The notes under the pieces are model-generated. The model was not told where the DNA came from. It did no database searches and worked only from the letters and a program-made list of their open reading frames with translations. Shown here piece by piece: positions 47,299 through 55,778 of a DNA stretch of 63,918 nt. Each line of letters starts with the position of its first letter. Position 1 is the first letter of the stretch. Made by a program: the position numbers and the translations under genes. The DNA is taken from NCBI GenBank assembly GCA_003282445.1, contig QBZE01000007.1:1-63918 (forward strand), written 5' to 3'. Source of the DNA: OCS155 cluster bacterium AG-333-G23 (lineage in GTDB: Bacteria; Actinomycetota; Acidimicrobiia; Actinomarinales; Actinomarinaceae).

Positions 47299-49758
47299 CT
47301 AGCCTGTGTTTCTTAATCCAGCGGCCAGTCCATTTATTGACAATAAGAGTGAGGTCTTTTCTTCTTCAGTAATTTCTTTTTTAACTAATTTTTTCATTAA
47401 TAGTATTTGAATTAATGAAAGTGGGTCTAAATATGTATTTCTTATTTTCAATGTTGTCTTTAGTATTTCATTACTGTCTAATAATTCACGATTTCTGGTA
47501 ATTTGTTTTACAGACTCCCTTACCTTGTTTGCTTCTTCAGAAATATCTTCAAATATATATTTCATATCTTCAGTTAATAATTCGTTTATATAAATTTCTG
47601 ATATCTTGAGGTCAGATTTAACTATAGTCATTTCAATATTGCTTAATAAATCTCTAAAAAAAGATGAAGTTTTGTATTGTTTTCTTAAAAAATTAATTCC
47701 ATATTTATCTATTAGCTCTAATAAAGCAGTACCCGACCCATACCAACCAGTAATAGTTTGTCTTGTCTGAGCCCATCCAAAAACCCAGGGAATTGCTCTA
47801 TAGCTTTGTGAAGTGCTTTCCTTAGTTCTCTTTGCAGGCCTAGATCCGATATTTAAGATCGATAAAAGATTTACAGGTGTCACTGTTTCGAAATATCGAA
47901 ATAAATTTGGATCATTAATCAAGTTTTTGTATTTTTTAGTGGATATATCTGATAATTCCTCGATGAATTTATATTCATCTTTATTATTTATTATCTTTCC
48001 TTTTCTTGCTTTTAAAAAAGCATAAGCTCCTAATTTAAGATTTTCTTTAGCAAGATTTGATGTTGAGTATTTATCAGAAATTACCTCTCCTTGTTCCGTG
48101 TATCTAATTTGATTAGTAATAGTCCCATCAGGTTGAGAAAGAATCGAATTATATGTAGGACCGCCACCCCTGCTTATTGTTCCCCCTCTACCATGAAAAA
48201 ATATTGTATTAATTTGATTTTTCTTACCAGTTTTAAATAAAGAGATCTGAGCTTTATAAACATTCCATTGAGAAGATACAATCCCTCCATCTTTATTTGA
48301 ATCTGAATAACCAAGCATTATCTCCTGAGTAGATTTAAAGTTTTTAATTAAATGATCTTTATATTGCTTACTGGATAGCAAACCATTAAGTATGGCATCA
48401 CCTCTTTGCAAATCGTCTATTTGTTCCAATAATGGAACCAACATTGGTATGTCTTGAACATTAACTATGTATTTCTTGCATAATTTAAATAAATTTAAAA
48501 TATCTTCTTCATCTTTTGTCATAGATAAAATTATTGAATTTATTACTTTAGATCCATATAGTGCTTTCCATTCTGGAATCTTTTTTAAAAGATTTATAAA
48601 CTCTTTATATTCTTTAGAAGATACATTTTTTAATACAGACGAATCTTCTCTAATATCCATGGAAACACCGTGAAATTCAAACTCATCTATATAATCAATA
48701 AATTTTAATATATTTTTATTTGGGGACTTATGTTTAAAACATTCAGAGACAGATTTATTAAATAATTCAATATCTTTTTTGAATTCTGTAAAGGACTTAT
48801 ATCCTGAAGCTGTGTTTTGAAAGTTATCTAACCTGTGGAATATTAAAGATAAAAATATTCGAAATGGTTCATCAAAATTTATTAAAGAATAATGAGAGTG
48901 TTCTTTTTTTAAAATTTTAGAATACTCATTAATCCTATCATTAAGACCTTTTGGTATGTCTGTGTATTTATTTGAAATGCTAAATTCGTCAGAAAGTTTG
49001 ATTATTTTTTCTTTATATATCCCAATAATTTGATTTGAATAAATTTTTAATGATTCCTCAGTGATCTTATTATTTACATTAGGATTACCATCTCTATCAC
49101 CACCAACCCAAGTACCAAATCTTATGATATTTTTATCTATAAGATCTTCTTTCCTCAATTCTTCATTAATATCTTCATAAACATTCCTGTATAAAATATC
49201 AAGGTAATAAATTAAGGACTTTACCTCATCTATTGGGTTTGGTTTATTAGATCTTATTTCTCTTGTGTACCAAAGTTTCGTAATCAAGTTGTTGATTTCA
49301 TCAAGATCTTCTGATTCGTTTAAAGATACTATCTCTCCTATCCTGTAGATTTTCTTTAATGTAGATTGTCGAGCACTCTCGGTAGGATGCGCAGTGAAAA
49401 CTGGAAAGAAAAAAATGTCTTCGTTCTTAGAAGTAGTATTCTTTCTATTTATCTTTATATCAAATGAGCCTCTGAATACTTGCTCTGCAATATTTGATAA
49501 ATAAAAGAATAACGTAAACGACTTAGTAACAATTAGTATTTCACTAGGTTCTAAGTTTTTTAATTTTTTATATACTTTATTTAAATATTTAGAATTATTT
49601 GTTCTTCTATACTCTTTTGAACTTACTCTGATATCCTCAACTAACTTAAAGTACTTAACTCCAGCCTGTTCTTTGATAACATTTCCCAATTCACTAGCAA
49701 GGAGATTTATTGTTCCAGATAAAGTATTGAAATGTGGATAAATTTTAAATCCTTTCAA
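47299..49758 (-). CDS. ppc: Phosphoenolpyruvate carboxylase
   Basis: Fixes bicarbonate onto PEP to give oxaloacetate. At 819 residues it is shorter than the usual 880-960. The catalytic His124 lies in FTAHPTESARQ; FHGRGGTISRGGGP carries the mobile loop, LGYSDSNKDGG binds substrate, and the C-terminus NGLAAGLRNTG is the family end. The start is TTG at 49758: an in-frame TAG stands directly before it, so no earlier start exists. No ribosome site is visible, and a GATAAT box about 8 bases upstream suggests a leaderless mRNA. hisN follows after 3 bases. Confidence 0.95.
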   Translation of the reverse strand: MKGFKIYPHFNTLSGTINLLASELGNVIKEQAGVKYFKLVEDIRVSSKEYRRTNNSKYLNKVYKKLKNLEPSEILIVTKSFTLFFYLSNIAEQVFRGSFDIKINRKNTTSKNEDIFFFPVFTAHPTESARQSTLKKIYRIGEIVSLNESEDLDEINNLITKLWYTREIRSNKPNPIDEVKSLIYYLDILYRNVYEDINEELRKEDLIDKNIIRFGTWVGGDRDGNPNVNNKITEESLKIYSNQIIGIYKEKIIKLSDEFSISNKYTDIPKGLNDRINEYSKILKKEHSHYSLINFDEPFRIFLSLIFHRLDNFQNTASGYKSFTEFKKDIELFNKSVSECFKHKSPNKNILKFIDYIDEFEFHGVSMDIREDSSVLKNVSSKEYKEFINLLKKIPEWKALYGSKVINSIILSMTKDEEDILNLFKLCKKYIVNVQDIPMLVPLLEQIDDLQRGDAILNGLLSSKQYKDHLIKNFKSTQEIMLGYSDSNKDGGIVSSQWNVYKAQISLFKTGKKNQINTIFFHGRGGTISRGGGPTYNSILSQPDGTITNQIRYTEQGEVISDKYSTSNLAKENLKLGAYAFLKARKGKIINNKDEYKFIEELSDISTKKYKNLINDPNLFRYFETVTPVNLLSILNIGSRPAKRTKESTSQSYRAIPWVFGWAQTRQTITGWYGSGTALLELIDKYGINFLRKQYKTSSFFRDLLSNIEMTIVKSDLKISEIYINELLTEDMKYIFEDISEEANKVRESVKQITRNRELLDSNEILKTTLKIRNTYLDPLSLIQILLMKKLVKKEITEEEKTSLLLSINGLAAGLRNTG

Positions 49759-49779
49759 CTACATATTATCAGTAGTTAA

Positions 49780-49848
49780 GGAAAATCAGCTAAAAACTTC
49801 TATCTTGTGGGGGGAGAACCCGATAATTTGCTTTGTAGCTGATTTCCC
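49780..49848 (-). promoter_or_regulatory. Long hairpin between amt and ppc
   Basis: On the - strand RNA, GGGAAATCAGCTA pairs with TAGCTGATTTTCC over 13 positions (one G-U). Inside is a second small stem, GGG-TTCT-CCC, bracketed by TATC/GATA. No U-run follows the right arm, so it is not a standard terminator. It lies just upstream of the ppc start, next to a smaller hairpin AACTAC/GTAGTT (49757-49777) that covers the TTG. Its role is unknown: processing site, attenuator or weak terminator of amt. Confidence 0.5.
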
Positions 49849-49858
49849 AATAATTAAA

Positions 49859-51055
49859 TTAGTTCTTTAATGCAAAATCTCCATACGCTGTGGAATCATG
49901 CTCTGAAAGATCTAACCCTGCTATCTCTTCTTCCCTTGATACTCTTACTCCTATCAATGCATCAATTATCTTGAATGCAACAAAAGAAGTAACGTAAGCC
50001 CAAGTTCCAATAGAAATAGCTCCTATTAATTGCGGTACTAATAAAGATGTACCACCAAACACTAGGCCATCAGTCGTGTCAAATATCGCAACAGCTAGAA
50101 CGCCCCATGTACCACATATACCGTGTACTGATACTGCGCCAACTGCATCATCTACTCCATTATTTTCGAAATAATTAGAGGCTGTTACAAGCAGGAAACC
50201 TGCTACTAAACCAATAATTACAGCTCCTAAGTTATTTACATTTGCACATCCTGCTGTAATTCCAACTAAACCACCCAAGGCACCATTCAATGTCATTCCA
50301 ACATTTGGTTTTCCAGAAATCATTGAAGTTGACATTGCGCTTATTGAAGCTGCACATCCTGAAAGTAGAGTTGTAACAGCGATAGAAGCTAAATCAACAT
50401 TTACAGCAGCTAATGCGGACCCAACGTTGAATCCAAACCAACCAAACCAAAGTATAAAGACTCCTAGTGCTCCAGCTACAATTGAGCTTCCACTAATATT
50501 TAAAGGATTTCCATTTTCATCGTATTTACCAAGCCTTGGTCCAACAACTTTAATCCCTGCTAAAGCTGCAAAACCACCAACCATGTGTACAACTCCTGAA
50601 CCAGCAAAATCTATAAAACCAAGATCTCCTAACCAGCCTTGTCCACTCCAGACCCAGTGTGTAACAATTGGATAAATTATTCCACAAATAAATGGCATGA
50701 ATAGTAAATAAGCACTGAATTTAGTTCTTTCTGCTACAGCACCTGAAACTATTGTTGCTGCAGTTGCTGCAAAAACGACTTGAAAAAAGTAAGTTAGTGA
50801 TTCTCCTTCAAGGAAGAAGTTACCATAAGCTAGGAACCCTCCAAGTGATGTTCCTCCATATGCTAAAGCAAATCCAAAAGCCCAATAGGTAATTGAACCA
50901 ACTGTGAAGCCCATAAAATTTTTCATTACGATATTTACTGAGTTTTTAGCTCTTGTGAAACCTGTCTCAACCAACATGAATCCAGGATGCATGAACATTA
51001 CTAATATTCCAGCCATTAAAACCCATAAATTATCAACATAAGTAGTTATTTCCAT
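49859..51055 (-). CDS. amt: Ammonium transporter
   Basis: Amt/Rh channel of 398 residues with 11 membrane segments and an outside N-terminus without a cleaved signal. Features are MHPGFMLVETGFTRAKN, DFAGSGVVHMVGG (the Asp and His of the pore entry), and HGICGTWGVLAVAIF with the second pore His. The C-terminal tail RVSREEEIAGLDLSEHD is the region that PII proteins grip, so GlnK/PII control is likely, although no glnB/glnK is in the window. A GlnR-like box lies about 90 bases upstream (51143-51158). Confidence 0.95.
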   Translation of the reverse strand: MEITTYVDNLWVLMAGILVMFMHPGFMLVETGFTRAKNSVNIVMKNFMGFTVGSITYWAFGFALAYGGTSLGGFLAYGNFFLEGESLTYFFQVVFAATAATIVSGAVAERTKFSAYLLFMPFICGIIYPIVTHWVWSGQGWLGDLGFIDFAGSGVVHMVGGFAALAGIKVVGPRLGKYDENGNPLNISGSSIVAGALGVFILWFGWFGFNVGSALAAVNVDLASIAVTTLLSGCAASISAMSTSMISGKPNVGMTLNGALGGLVGITAGCANVNNLGAVIIGLVAGFLLVTASNYFENNGVDDAVGAVSVHGICGTWGVLAVAIFDTTDGLVFGGTSLLVPQLIGAISIGTWAYVTSFVAFKIIDALIGVRVSREEEIAGLDLSEHDSTAYGDFALKN

Positions 51056-51142
51056 ATTTAAATCTCCTATTCGTTCTTATTTAAAATAACAAAGAAATTA
51101 TTTAAGAAGAAACTTTAAAAATTAAATGATTATTAACGAAAT

Positions 51143-51158
51143 GTTTCATAATTGTTTC
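51143..51158 (-). promoter_or_regulatory. Candidate GlnR box upstream of amt
   Basis: On the - strand two GAAAC pentamers (51158-51154 and 51147-51143) are separated by exactly six bases, the spacing of actinobacterial GlnR half-sites (GTnAC-n6-GAAAC). It lies in the 127-base divergent region between amt and metG, closer to metG. amt is a classical GlnR target. Only two half-sites match well, so chance is possible. Confidence 0.4.
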
Positions 51159-51182
51159 GCTTAAGTCTATTCTTAGAGAGGC

Positions 51183-52796
51183 ATGACAAAAAATATTTTA
51201 GTTTCTGTAGCCTGGCCATATGCCAGTGGTTCTAGACATCTAGGACATATTGGTGGTGCATATTTACCTGCAGATATCTTTGCTAGATATCACCGTATAG
51301 TTGGCAATAAAGTGTTGATGGTATCCGGTAGTGATGCTCATGGTACTCCTATCACTGTTCGAGCAGATGAAGAAGGGGTTACTCCAATAGATATAGTTGA
51401 AAAATATCATAAAGAATTTTTAGGATATTGGGATAAATTATCTATTTCATGGGATAACTACACAACAACAATGACAAAAAATCACAAAGAAGTCACTCAT
51501 GACATATTTTTAAAATTATTAGAAAAAGAATATATCTATAAAGCAAAAACTCTTCAGGCTTATGATCCAAGTGAAAATAGATTTTTACCAGATAGGTATG
51601 TAGAGGGCAAATGTCCAAAATGTGATTATGAATCTGCTCGTGGAGATCAGTGTGATAGTTGTAGTTCAACACTAGATCCAGAGGAGTTAATTGATCCTAA
51701 AAGTAAGATATCGGGAAATAAAGCAGAGTTTAAAGAAACTGAACATTTCTTTTTGAAGTTAAGTGCGTTAGGGGAAGACTTAATTCCATGGCTTGAGACA
51801 AAAGAAGATTGGAGACCGCATGTTATAAACTGGGCAAAATCTTTTGTTAAAGAAGGATTGCAGGATAGAGCTATTACGAGGGATCTCGATTGGGGTATAG
51901 ATATACCTGTTGATGACCTAGGAGATGGAAAAAAGATTTATGTATGGTTTGAAGCAGTAATAGGTTATCTGTCAGCATCTATAGAGTGGTCAAACAATGA
52001 TGAGTCAAGAAACTGGGAAGATTGGTGGAAAAATAAAGATGCAGAATCATATTATTTTATCGGAAAAGATAATGTTCCGTTTCATTCAGTAATTTGGCCG
52101 GCAATTTTAGCTGGATATGGTGACCTGAATTTACCAACCAATGTTCCTGCTAACCAGTACATATTAATAAAAGGTGAAAAAGCTTCTGCAAGTAGAAGCG
52201 TTGGTAAATCACTTTCCGAATATTTAGAAGAGTGGGAGCCAGATGCAATTAGATATACACTAGCTTCTGTCTTGCCAGAACAGGCTGATTCTGAACTTAG
52301 TGAGAGTGAAATGATTAGAAGAAACAATGAGGAACTTGTTGCTACATGGGGCAATTTAGTACAAAGAGTATTTACACAAATTGAAAATAATATTGATAAT
52401 ATCAACGAAGCCTCAGATGAGACTGAAGTAGACACCACTCTTCTAAAATCAGGAGAAGAAGCTTTTAATAATGTTGGGGAACATATAGAAAAAGTAGAAC
52501 TAAAAGCAGCTCTACAAGAAGCAATGCGTTATGTATCAAAAGTAAATATTTATCTTAATGAAACAGAACCTTGGAAGATTATTGGAGAAGACAGTAAGCG
52601 AGCTTCCCGTATTTTATATACCTCATTGACTGCCATAGATGCATGTTCAAATTTACTCTCGCCATTTATGCCATCTACTAGTGAAAAAGTTAGTAATGCT
52701 ATTCCAAAAGAGAGTAATAATCAATGGAGTTTGAATTCAATAAAAATAGGAACCCAAATAGAAACTATTGGGCACCTATTTAAAAAGTTTGATTAA
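51183..52796 (+). CDS. metG: Methionyl-tRNA synthetase
   Basis: Class I synthetase of 537 residues without the C-terminal EMAP-type dimer domain. The HIGH-type motif is ASGSRHLGHIGG (His19 to His22). A Cys4 zinc knuckle is CPKC and CDSC (about residues 143-162). The KMSKS-type motif is KASASRSVG, with Ala replacing two of the usual residues. YVWFEAVIGYL is typical of the group. The tail overlaps convergent sodN by 4 bases. Confidence 0.95.
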   Translation: MTKNILVSVAWPYASGSRHLGHIGGAYLPADIFARYHRIVGNKVLMVSGSDAHGTPITVRADEEGVTPIDIVEKYHKEFLGYWDKLSISWDNYTTTMTKNHKEVTHDIFLKLLEKEYIYKAKTLQAYDPSENRFLPDRYVEGKCPKCDYESARGDQCDSCSSTLDPEELIDPKSKISGNKAEFKETEHFFLKLSALGEDLIPWLETKEDWRPHVINWAKSFVKEGLQDRAITRDLDWGIDIPVDDLGDGKKIYVWFEAVIGYLSASIEWSNNDESRNWEDWWKNKDAESYYFIGKDNVPFHSVIWPAILAGYGDLNLPTNVPANQYILIKGEKASASRSVGKSLSEYLEEWEPDAIRYTLASVLPEQADSELSESEMIRRNNEELVATWGNLVQRVFTQIENNIDNINEASDETEVDTTLLKSGEEAFNNVGEHIEKVELKAALQEAMRYVSKVNIYLNETEPWKIIGEDSKRASRILYTSLTAIDACSNLLSPFMPSTSEKVSNAIPKESNNQWSLNSIKIGTQIETIGHLFKKFD

Positions 52797-53179
52797 GACT
52801 TAGAGTCTTGAAAAACCTTATCTATTTCATCAATCATTGAAAGAAGCTCTTCACCAACTGCTGGGTCTTCTGTTTTTTTAGCTTCACCAGCTTTTTTTGT
52901 TGCATTCCAAAATAAGTCATGAAGATTTGGATATTTTTCTAAATGTTCTGGCTTAAAATAATCTGTCCAGAGAACCCATAAATGATGCTTTACTTCTTCT
53001 GCTCTTTCTTCTTTGATTGTGACACACCTTTGTTTAAAGCTTGGATCGTCTGATTCTTGATATTTTTTAGCAGCATTCAATACAGATTCAGCCTCAATCC
53101 TTGCTTGTGCCGGATCATAAACTCCACAAGGTAAATCACAATGGGCATAAGCAACATAAGATGGTTTAAATAACTTCAT
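52793..53179 (-). CDS. sodN: Nickel superoxide dismutase
   Basis: Disproportionates superoxide. The 128-residue precursor has a 12-residue propeptide followed by HCDLPCGVYDPAQARIEAE, the nickel hook: after cleavage His13 becomes residue 1, and Cys14 and Cys18 become Cys2 and Cys6. The 4-helix body follows. The propeptide MKLFKPSYVAYA must be removed for nickel to bind; the divergent neighbour at 53228-53728 encodes the likely protease. Tail-to-tail 4-base overlap with metG. Confidence 0.97.
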   Translation of the reverse strand: MKLFKPSYVAYAHCDLPCGVYDPAQARIEAESVLNAAKKYQESDDPSFKQRCVTIKEERAEEVKHHLWVLWTDYFKPEHLEKYPNLHDLFWNATKKAGEAKKTEDPAVGEELLSMIDEIDKVFQDSKS

Positions 53180-53227
53180 AAATCTCCTTTAATTATCTAT
53201 TATTAATTTTAGTAATAAAAAATAAAA

Positions 53228-53728
53228 ATGATTAAAAGTATATTTAGATTATTTAATTTTAAAACCATATTCATACTGGTTTTATATCTCATGTTTAAAA
53301 ATGAGAATAAAAGTATTAGAGCATATGAAATAAAAGAAGAAAGTATGAAGCCGGCATTGCTGCCTGACGAGTATGTACTTTCTGTAAAATTAAAAGAAGC
53401 TCCAAAACGTGGAGATATAGTTGTCTTTACAAACACCGAGAAGAATATCGATGTAGTTAAAAGAGTAATAGGACTACCAAATGAAAATGTTTCTTCATCA
53501 GATGGAGAAATTATCATCAACTCTGAAAAAATAGATGATGAATGGTCTAAAGATTTAACTGATGACTTTGTCTCTGTTGAGCTCGGAGATGATGAGATAT
53601 TCGTACTTGGTGACCAAAGGAATATGTCCACAAGCGACTCTAGAACTCTTGGTCCAATTAAATACGAAGATTGCTGGAAACTGAAAGTAAGATACTGGCC
53701 ATATCATAGGTTCAACATATATGAGTAG
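53228..53728 (+). CDS. sodX: Signal peptidase I-like protease for Ni-SOD maturation (SodX)
   Basis: S26-family peptidase of 166 residues. It has one hydrophobic N-terminal helix (about 10-23), then the Ser-Lys dyad: Ser39 in IKEESMKPALLPDEYV and Lys78 in DVVKRVIGLPNE. FVLGDQRNMSTSDSR is the third family box. It sits divergently next to sodN (48 bases between starts), the standard arrangement for the enzyme that cuts the Ni-SOD propeptide. The N-terminal membrane anchor is unusual for a cytosolic substrate. It overlaps the next small gene by 8 bases. Confidence 0.9.
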   Translation: MIKSIFRLFNFKTIFILVLYLMFKNENKSIRAYEIKEESMKPALLPDEYVLSVKLKEAPKRGDIVVFTNTEKNIDVVKRVIGLPNENVSSSDGEIIINSEKIDDEWSKDLTDDFVSVELGDDEIFVLGDQRNMSTSDSRTLGPIKYEDCWKLKVRYWPYHRFNIYE

Positions 53729-53888
53729 TCTCGTTTGTACTTGGTGTAGCTCTGAAATGGCTTATCTTCATGGTCATGCAGCTTGTATTAATAGTTCCTG
53801 TGCAATGTTTGGCTTAAATCAAGCAGAATGCTGTTCAGGAGAAAACATGGAAAACTGCATCGAAACGGAGAAAATCAAATCAACTTAA
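53721..53888 (+). CDS. Small Cys-rich protein (zinc-ribbon-like), function unknown
   Basis: A 55-codon gene. The protein has Cys at 6, 9, 22, 27, 37, 38 and 46 and His at 17 and 19: VCTWCSSEMAYLHGHAAC, then SSC and NQAECCSGEN. The CxxC and the later Cys pair suggest a small metal-binding knuckle. The ATG lies inside the last codons of sodX (8-base overlap), and korA starts 24 bases after its stop, so it sits between sodX and korAB on one transcript. Similar LHGHAAC / NQAECCSGE proteins exist in other bacteria as I recall, but I know no function. Nickel or zinc handling is speculative. Confidence 0.75.
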   Translation: MSSLVCTWCSSEMAYLHGHAACINSSCAMFGLNQAECCSGENMENCIETEKIKST

Positions 53889-53912
53889 TCAAACAAAGAT
53901 TAATATAAGATT

Positions 53913-55778
53913 ATGGACAATAAAGAACCTTCATTAGAGAATAAAACGGTAGAGTCTATTCCTGCAGTGACAATTAGATTTGCAGGTGACTCTGGTGATG
54001 GCATGCAGCTTGTAGGTACAAGATTTACAGATACTTCTGCTTTATTTGGAAACGATTTAGCTACTCTACCTTCATTCCCAGCAGAGATAAGAGCACCGCA
54101 AGGAACAATTGCTGGAGTGTCTTCATTCCAAGTCCAAATAGCAGACTTTGATATTTTAACTCCTGGTGATAATCCAGATGTATTAGTCGCAATGAACCCG
54201 GCAGCTCTAAAAGCTCACTTAGATGATTTAGCACCAAATGGTATGTTGATACTAAATGAAGATGCATTCGAAGAAAAAAATATACAAAAAGCTGGTTACA
54301 AAACTGATCCGAGAACATCCGGTGAGTTAGATGCGTATAGAGTTTTTCAAGTACCTATGGAGAAGTTAACAAAAGAGGCTCTAGAAGATACTGAAATTAC
54401 TGGTAGAGCTGTACTTAGATCAAAAAATATGATTGCATTAGGTTTAATCTCTTGGGTCTTTAATAGGCCTCTTGAGGATACTGAGAATTGGATTAATGAT
54501 AAATTCAAAAAACTCCCTGAAGTAGCAGATGCAAACATTAAAGCATTAAAGGTTGGTTACAACTTTGGAATAACCGTAGAAGCATTTCATCATACATATG
54601 TTGTTGATAAAGCAAAGCTTCCTGAAGGAGAATACACAAATATAAATGGAAATATTGGACTCAGTTGGGGTTTAATAGCAGGAGCAAGACAAGCTGGACT
54701 TGAGTTATTTTATGCAAGCTATCCTATTACTCCAGCATCAGACATATTACATGAACTCTCTAAACATAAAAATTTTGATACGATTACTTTTCAAGCTGAA
54801 GATGAGATAGCAGCAGCGGCCTCAGCTGTTGGTGCTTCTTTTACAGGAAAATTAGCAGTTACTGGTACTAGTGGACCAGGACTTGCACTGAAAAGTGAAA
54901 CTATCTCCCTAGCAGTATCTACTGAGCTGCCTTTAGTTGTTGTCAATGTTCAAAGAGGTGGGCCTTCAACAGGTCTTCCAACAAAACCAGAACAATCAGA
55001 CTTAATGTTTGCCTTGTACGGAAGACATGGAGAATCACCATTACCTGTTCTAGCTGTTAGATCTCCTTCTCATGCATTTACTACTGCAATTGAAGCAGCT
55101 AGAGTTGCATTGAAATATATGACCCCAGTTATCCTACTTTCTGATAATTATGTTGCTACAGGTTCAGAGCCTTGGAAACTTCCAGCAATTGGAGATTTAC
55201 CAACAATTGAAAATAACCTTACAACAACAATCAACACTGAAGAAGGGTTCCTTCCATATCATAGAAATGTAGAAACTTTTGCAAGGCCATGGGCTGTTCC
55301 TGGTACACCTGGACTAGAACATAGAATTGGTGGGCTTGAAAAAGAAGAAGGAACTGGAAATGTTTCTTACGAATCAGCTAATCATCAATATATGACAGAC
55401 ATGAGAGCTTGGAAGATAGCAAATATAGCTAACGATATTGAACCTTTAGAGGTTACAGGAGATGAAAAGGCTGATGTTCTTGTACTTGGCTGGGGTTCAA
55501 CTTATGGAAGTATTACTCAGGCAGTCAATAGATTGAATGAAAAGGGAATAAAAGTAGCAAGTGCTCATTTAACTTTCCTAAATCCATTTCCTGATAACAC
55601 TGGTGATGTACTCTCGAACTATAAGAAAGTCATCATCCCTGAATTAAATACAGGCCAATTAATAAAACTCGTTAGAGAGAGATACTTAATAGATGCTATA
55701 GGAATAAATAAAGTTAATGCCGAACCATTTACTGCTCAAGAATTATATGATGAGATTGAGGAAAGAATAAATGAGTAA
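53913..55778 (+). CDS. korA: 2-oxoacid:ferredoxin oxidoreductase, alpha (gamma-alpha fused) subunit, KorA-like
   Basis: A 621-residue subunit that joins the gamma domain (residues 20-200, FAGDSGDGMQLVGTRF) to the pyrimidine-binding alpha domain (YASYPITPASDILHELS, EDEIAAAASAVGASFTGK, TGTSGPGLALKSE) and the C-terminal domain II. With KorB it decarboxylates 2-oxoglutarate to succinyl-CoA and reduces ferredoxin. This fused alpha form is usual for actinobacterial KOR. The substrate (2-oxoglutarate or pyruvate) is inferred from resemblance to actinobacterial KorAB. It overlaps korB by 8 bases. Confidence 0.92.
   Translation: MDNKEPSLENKTVESIPAVTIRFAGDSGDGMQLVGTRFTDTSALFGNDLATLPSFPAEIRAPQGTIAGVSSFQVQIADFDILTPGDNPDVLVAMNPAALKAHLDDLAPNGMLILNEDAFEEKNIQKAGYKTDPRTSGELDAYRVFQVPMEKLTKEALEDTEITGRAVLRSKNMIALGLISWVFNRPLEDTENWINDKFKKLPEVADANIKALKVGYNFGITVEAFHHTYVVDKAKLPEGEYTNINGNIGLSWGLIAGARQAGLELFYASYPITPASDILHELSKHKNFDTITFQAEDEIAAAASAVGASFTGKLAVTGTSGPGLALKSETISLAVSTELPLVVVNVQRGGPSTGLPTKPEQSDLMFALYGRHGESPLPVLAVRSPSHAFTTAIEAARVALKYMTPVILLSDNYVATGSEPWKLPAIGDLPTIENNLTTTINTEEGFLPYHRNVETFARPWAVPGTPGLEHRIGGLEKEEGTGNVSYESANHQYMTDMRAWKIANIANDIEPLEVTGDEKADVLVLGWGSTYGSITQAVNRLNEKGIKVASAHLTFLNPFPDNTGDVLSNYKKVIIPELNTGQLIKLVRERYLIDAIGINKVNAEPFTAQELYDEIEERINE

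Noticed and set aside
49780-49848. Hairpin as simple intrinsic terminator of amt
   Set aside because: No T-run after the right arm on either strand.
53209-53631. 140-codon - strand open frame opposite sodX
   Set aside because: Runs against the sodX catalytic boxes; Ser-rich shadow translation.
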